From contig OX328128.1 in NCBI GenBank assembly GCA_946811695.1, positions 73,585,923 to 73,649,922 of the forward strand: DNA of 64,000 nucleotides, read 5' to 3'. Position numbers and translations under genes: made by a program. The notes under the pieces are model-generated. The model did not search any database. It had not been told where the DNA came from and worked only from the letters and a program-made list of their open reading frames with translations. This DNA comes from Gonocerus acuteangulatus (Eukaryota > Arthropoda > Insecta > Hemiptera > Coreidae). This document shows, in pieces, positions 60,102-64,000 of this stretch. Within the stretch, counting starts at the first letter, position 1. Every line of letters starts with the position of its first letter.

Positions 60102-60535
60102 TTCGTTGTACCAGGAGCTGTAAGTCATGCTAGGTGGATGGCAAAGGCGATTTATGTATTCAAAATGCACCTGTTCCAAAATCAATTTCAGTTATCTCAT
60201 AGCGAGAAAAATTCATTAAGAAGAACATATGTTTTTCTTGCGGGAGTTTACGTTTGAGCCTGGTTTCTATCATCTGACCCAATTGAAGCACCATATCATG
60301 ACTTTCTATTCATGCATCAATTGATACATTATTAGGATGTTGATCCAGAAATTAGTAAGGCTGCTGCAAAAAACTTTTTTCCAGTCATCTCTGGTGCTTA
60401 GTTCCCGAAGCCATGTCTTTATCCTTATTTGATGAAAATTGTCCAACAGCGGTTTAGGAAAATATAGCTGAAGTTATGCTGAAAGCAGACAATGCTAAAG
60501 AGGAGAAAGAAGAAAAAAATCAACTGAATAGGTAC
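60102..60535 (+). pseudogene. Decayed transposase-like ORF of a repeat family
   Basis: The frame from 60102 reads VVPGAVSHARWMAKAIYVFK, then FQLSHSEKNSLRRTYVFLAG, DPIEAPYHDFLFMHQLIHY and DVDPEISKAAAKNFFP, with in-frame stops at GVYV-stop, LIHY-stop and ISGA-stop. A shifted frame continues LVPEAMSLSLFDENCPTAV. I recall GAxxHARWMAKAIY-type proteins as a large uncharacterised repeat family in arthropod genomes, but I cannot name the superfamily. It lies inside a TIR element, so a transposase role is inferred from position. Confidence 0.6.
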
Positions 60536-60799
60536 GTTCTCCACCAAAAAGATTTTTCTTCCTTCACAAAAATCGATTTTTTCATATTGTTTTGTAGATC
60601 GTTGCCGGGGACCGGGAAAAATACCCAACTGCTACTAAATCTACCCTTAGAAAAACATAATATTCAATATTTGTATGTTTTTATTGTTCACATTATGCCT
60701 TGTTTCTATAGAAATTTTTGTTTTTAATAACAATGCGGTTGTCCTATACAAGTTGTGTGCATTATTAAAAACCTAATATTTTTTAATATGTTCGTGTTA

Positions 60800-61429
60800 T
60801 CTCTGCAATTTTTAGAATTAAATTTTGAGATATATGATTCAGAATGATTTTAAACCATTTCTTGGGTAGCCTGGATCTATCTAAATAAATTGTAATAAGA
60901 AATGGATTGATATAGAACAGTATATCCCTTTTTAACGGAATTAATCGTTGCGTGTACTGTGTTTCAATTTCAAAGCGTTTGAGGGTTGCCTAGCCGTTGT
61001 CCTACTGTGCTAGAATTTTGCATAGCTAGTTTTTTTGTTAATTGGAACAGAATTGGGGAGTGGGAGCAAAATGTTGACTTAAAAAAATCCCTATAGCAGA
61101 GGGCCACCCTAGTGTGCATTAGTAAAATTTTCATATTTTTTTTTAATATTTCCTTGTTATTCCAAAACATTTTAGAATCGACTTTTGATTCAGAATGATT
61201 TTAAACAATTTCTCGGGTCGCCGGAACAGTATATCCCTTTTTAACGGAATTAATCGCTGCGTATACTATGTTTCAATTTCAAACCGTTTGCGGGTCGCCT
61301 AGCAGTTGTCCAATTGCCCTGAAATTTTGCACAGCTAGTTTTTTGTTGTTGATTGGAACAGAATTGGGGGGTGGGAGCAGCAACATATTGACTTTCATAA
61401 AAATTCCCTATAGCTGAGGGCCACCCTAA
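60800..61429. repeat. Tandem duplication of the right transposon end (~318 bp)
   Basis: The blocks ccctttttaacggaattaat, ggaacagaattggggagtgg and gagggccaccct occur near 60925/61040/61100 and again near 61230/61360/61418. Confidence 0.85.
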
Positions 61430-62413
61430 TGTATATCTTCATTATTTTTTTGTATAATCAGATGATTTATTAATTGTAGAAGTAGATGCAGGTATATTTT
61501 CTATTGTGTAATTATATATAAAAATTTGTAACAATTTTATTGGGTGAATCGCCATTGTTGCGGATGCTCACAAGTAAATAACTAAATTATTTGCTTATTT
61601 ATTTATAAGTGAGTGGTAATGAACCAGCACTAAGATGGGTATTTAATTCAATTATTTCCATAACCAGGGGTTTGGAAATGTCTTTAATATGCCTGGAAGT
61701 CTGTCTTTGTCTGTCTCGCCCGGTCAAAAATGGTCAAATTTTGATGAAATTTAGTACATTAATACTTTGTCTAACTTAAAAGGTCAAGTTTGTTAACCAG
61801 CAAAATCTGCCAATCGTTGCGCTTAGGGCTTTACGCTTATTGACTTGAAGGTACATTTTTTATAGGTTTTAATAGGCGCGAAAAGGAATGCCGAATTCCA
61901 ATGCGACATCTCTAACAGTTTTTGAGAAAAGTGGGCAAAAAAAATGTTTCCTAACTAATTTTTAAGAGGTACTTAGAATCGCTGAATTCAGCTGAAATAT
62001 TTTCTACATGTTTGAGATTCGTCCGAACAATGCTATTGACATTTTCGTTACGTTTGGACTTCAGGAAGTGTTAAAAAAAAAAAAAAAAAAATTAACGGTT
62101 GTAAAAAGCTTTGACTTATTCGTATATTTTATTAAATCGAACACGGATTTGAAACTAAATGGAAGGCGACCAATCTTATTAAGCCAAAGCTTATTAAAGC
62201 TTTAAAGCTTATTAAATTCTCTACAAAAAACTTTCTGAAGCAGATTTCGACTATTTCAATCGGAGAAATAAGTGCTTAAAACTTCAGATGTGTTTACCAC
62301 GTATGTGGGGCCATAAACGTTTTTCACGAATGGTCTAACCAAAATTATAACTGTTTCTATTTGAAGGATAAGAACGAAACCGCGTTAAGATGACGCAGTT
62401 CCTCCGAGTCAGA

Positions 62414-62498
62414 CTTTTTTTCGAGATATATCTGGGTAATAAAAAGAATTAAAAAATCGTGTGGGTTCCCGGTAAATTCACTCATAAGCGCAAATACT

Positions 62499-62569
<71 letters not shown>

Positions 62570-62926
62570 AAGAGATGAGGGAGACTTGAATAAACCAGAT
62601 GCAAATTGTCCTACCGACAGAACACTATCTTTCGCATAAATTATCTTAATGTTCTGTTTTATTACCCTCGTTCAGAAACGGAATGTATCATTTTACGGCC
62701 GTTTTTATTGTTCCATTACACGGAATATTTGAAGTTTACTCAAACAATAAATTTTGTTCTGTTTATCTGCACGAGTAAGCACTTTAATAGGGTAATAAAC
62801 TATTAAAAAGCCAATAAGCATTATTTACTTTGGTGACACTAATTTGTACTTGAGCAAATGAAATATATACTTTTAAAGATTTTTATAAAGGCTTTATGAA
62901 AGACTGCCTTTTCAATTTTTCAATTG

Positions 62927-62927
<1 letters not shown>
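62414..62927. other. Unassigned stretch with (TA)n
   Basis: (TA)n at 62503-62562. No gene recognised. Confidence 0.6.

Positions 62928-63005
<78 letters not shown>
62928..63005. repeat. 78-bp poly-T homopolymer
   Basis: Uninterrupted T-run. It could be the poly-A tail of a minus-strand retroelement, but nothing recognisable lies on the right side. Confidence 0.95.
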
Positions 63006-63007
<2 letters not shown>

Positions 63008-63545
63008 GTTTTTCTCGGAAACGAAGCAAAAACTAGATATATGCCAAAGGCATATACAAAGATATATGCAAATCTGTAACTATTTGAGGAGCTTAGTATC
63101 AAAGTTGGACAACTCCACTTTTGATTTTTTTACAGGAGAGGTAAAAAACCATATCTACTATAGGGTTGTCAGTATCATGGTGATTTTTTTATATGTTATT
63201 CTCCTAGGTCCAAAATCATGTTTTCAAAGGCATTACAAAATTATATGAGTATTAAGTCCGTAAACACACTTTAAATAGTGGAGTTGTCCATGTTTGAAAC
63301 CAAGTCATGGAGTTGTCTGTTTTTGAAACCAAAGGGAGCCATTTTAAAATTGAATCTATCCTCTTTTGAAACAAAAAAAAATATGAATTTGATATGCACG
63401 AGAGTGTTTTAATATAATCTAATTATGTCTAATGTATTAAGAAAAATCGTATTTTTAAAAATTACTTGAAAAAAGAATATTTAAATGCAGTTTGACAGAA
63501 TTGAAGTCTTTGAATTATTGTCACACCTTAGAAAGAACTAGTTGA
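63006..63545. other. Unassigned AT-rich stretch
   Basis: ggacaactccac at about 63108 and its inverted partner gtggagttgtcc at about 63279 suggest remnants of an inverted repeat. No gene. Confidence 0.4.
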
Positions 63546-63734
63546 TCAAAATCTGCAATCAACACACTCACAGTGTCCACTGTTGATAACTTTAGCAGTT
63601 TCACTCTGTACTGTGAGGTTGCGGTACCACTGCAAACGGTCTCTTTCTTCCTAATTTTCTCCGGAGTACTTGGACAAGAGATTCTTAACAGGATTAAGTT
63701 CTAGAAGTGACTTGGCCTTCTTTGTTATGGACAT
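63546..63734 (-). pseudogene. Possible ORF fragment, unknown family
   Basis: Minus strand from the ATG at 63734: MSITKKAKSLLELNPVKNLL, SKYSGEN, an in-frame TAG, then EERDRLQWYRNLTVQSET and a C-terminal CECVDC. The composition looks protein-like and one stop interrupts it. I do not recognise the family; chance is possible. Confidence 0.25.
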
Positions 63735-64000
63735 AAATTTTTCACGTCAATTATGATGTCCTATGGCGCACCGCACTTTGATTGTGCAGATAGATTGTAA
63801 AGATATCTGTAATGAAACTAAATTATCCTTATCCTTAATTCGCTATCGTCTTCGCACAGTTTTACCAAAAGTACATGTATTGAAGTTGCTGTGCTATACT
63901 TTTCATCGCCGTACTCAGCCATACCTGTGCACAGCATATTAAAATTAATTTATCAATTAGTGATGCGATTATTTTATTAAAAACGAATTAACCATTATTA
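63735..64000. other. Unassigned end of window
   Basis: Nothing recognised. Confidence 0.35.

Larger units (their letters stand above)
59786..61429. mobile_element. 1.64-kb DNA transposon with long TIRs
   Basis: Ends TTAGGGTGGCCCT and AGGGCCACCCTAA. Inverted similarity extends about 150-200 bp through tgttccaatcaacaa and aaggcgacccgcaa blocks. Flanked by tgtata (59780-59785 and 61430-61435), possibly a target duplication, though low complexity weakens this. The right end is present twice (see 60910-61111). It carries a decayed ORF. Confidence 0.75.
59292..62413 (-). mobile_element. Family-B Helentron, copy B7, carrying a nested TIR transposon
   Basis: CTAA at 59292-59295, (TA)n at 59410-59464, and the B interior to about 59580 and again from 61680 to 62413. 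There the 5' terminus TCTGACTCGGAGGAACTGC ends. The TIR element at 59786-61429 sits between. The 3' hairpin is strongly decayed. Confidence 0.65.

Overview
This is eukaryotic DNA, almost certainly arthropod and probably insect. It is very AT-rich, full of (TA)n and poly-T tracts, and packed with nested transposable elements whose family set (mariner, piggyBac, hAT, Harbinger, Tigger, Helitron/Helentron, jockey, Penelope, tRNA-type SINEs) is typical of insects and other arthropods. I cannot name the order from the sequence. I found no intact host gene, no classical tRNA or rRNA gene and no CRISPR array. The best protein-coding traces are a frameshifted copy of a multi-copy zinc-finger protein (0.5-2.2 kb), a frameshifted mariner transposase (31.2-32.7 kb) and a jockey-type LINE (41.1-44.35 kb).

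Layout. 0-2.2 kb: broken ZAD-like zinc-finger family gene. 2.3-7 kb: SINE-like unit, duplicated 330-bp block, internally deleted piggyBac with TTAA duplications. 6.5-29 kb: many copies of two non-autonomous rolling-circle families, called here A and B. They start near TCCG, end in a hairpin plus CTAA, carry a (TA)n tract about 150 bp inside the 3' end, and have a short terminal motif inverted at the other end. This fits Helentron/Helitron2-type elements. Between them lie a SINE with a 14-bp target duplication, LINE tails and hAT-like MITEs. 29.7-33.6 kb: a CAGGGTG-ended MITE and a 3.1-kb mariner with long inverted repeats. 35-40 kb: microsatellites, a 200-base N gap, a Tigger-like remnant, a Harbinger-like MITE, an 8-bp-TSD MITE and a 4 x 103-bp tandem array. 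41-45.2 kb: a Penelope-like element in inverted arrangement, interrupted by a jockey LINE. 45.2-49 kb: a canonical-looking TC...CTAG Helitron, a SINE and a perfect 20-bp stem hairpin. 49.3-54.6 kb: five near-identical 768-774-bp tandem units that each begin with a mariner end, then a deletion-derivative mariner, then an inverted unit. 55-64 kb: more B ends, two Helitrons in (TA)n, a TIR transposon nested in a B element, and AT-rich unassigned DNA.

The elements do not form a pathway. Their value is in the nesting, which gives a relative chronology: SINE into B1, A1 into the G repeat, A4 into a hAT MITE, jockey into Penelope, a TIR element into repeat F, and another TIR element into B7. Several of these have an empty relative elsewhere in the same window. 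The most unusual structures are the paired asymmetric termini of families A and B, the four-fold tandem copy of a terminal hairpin, the six-fold 48-bp in-frame repeat inside the mariner transposase, and the chimeric tandem array at 49-53 kb.
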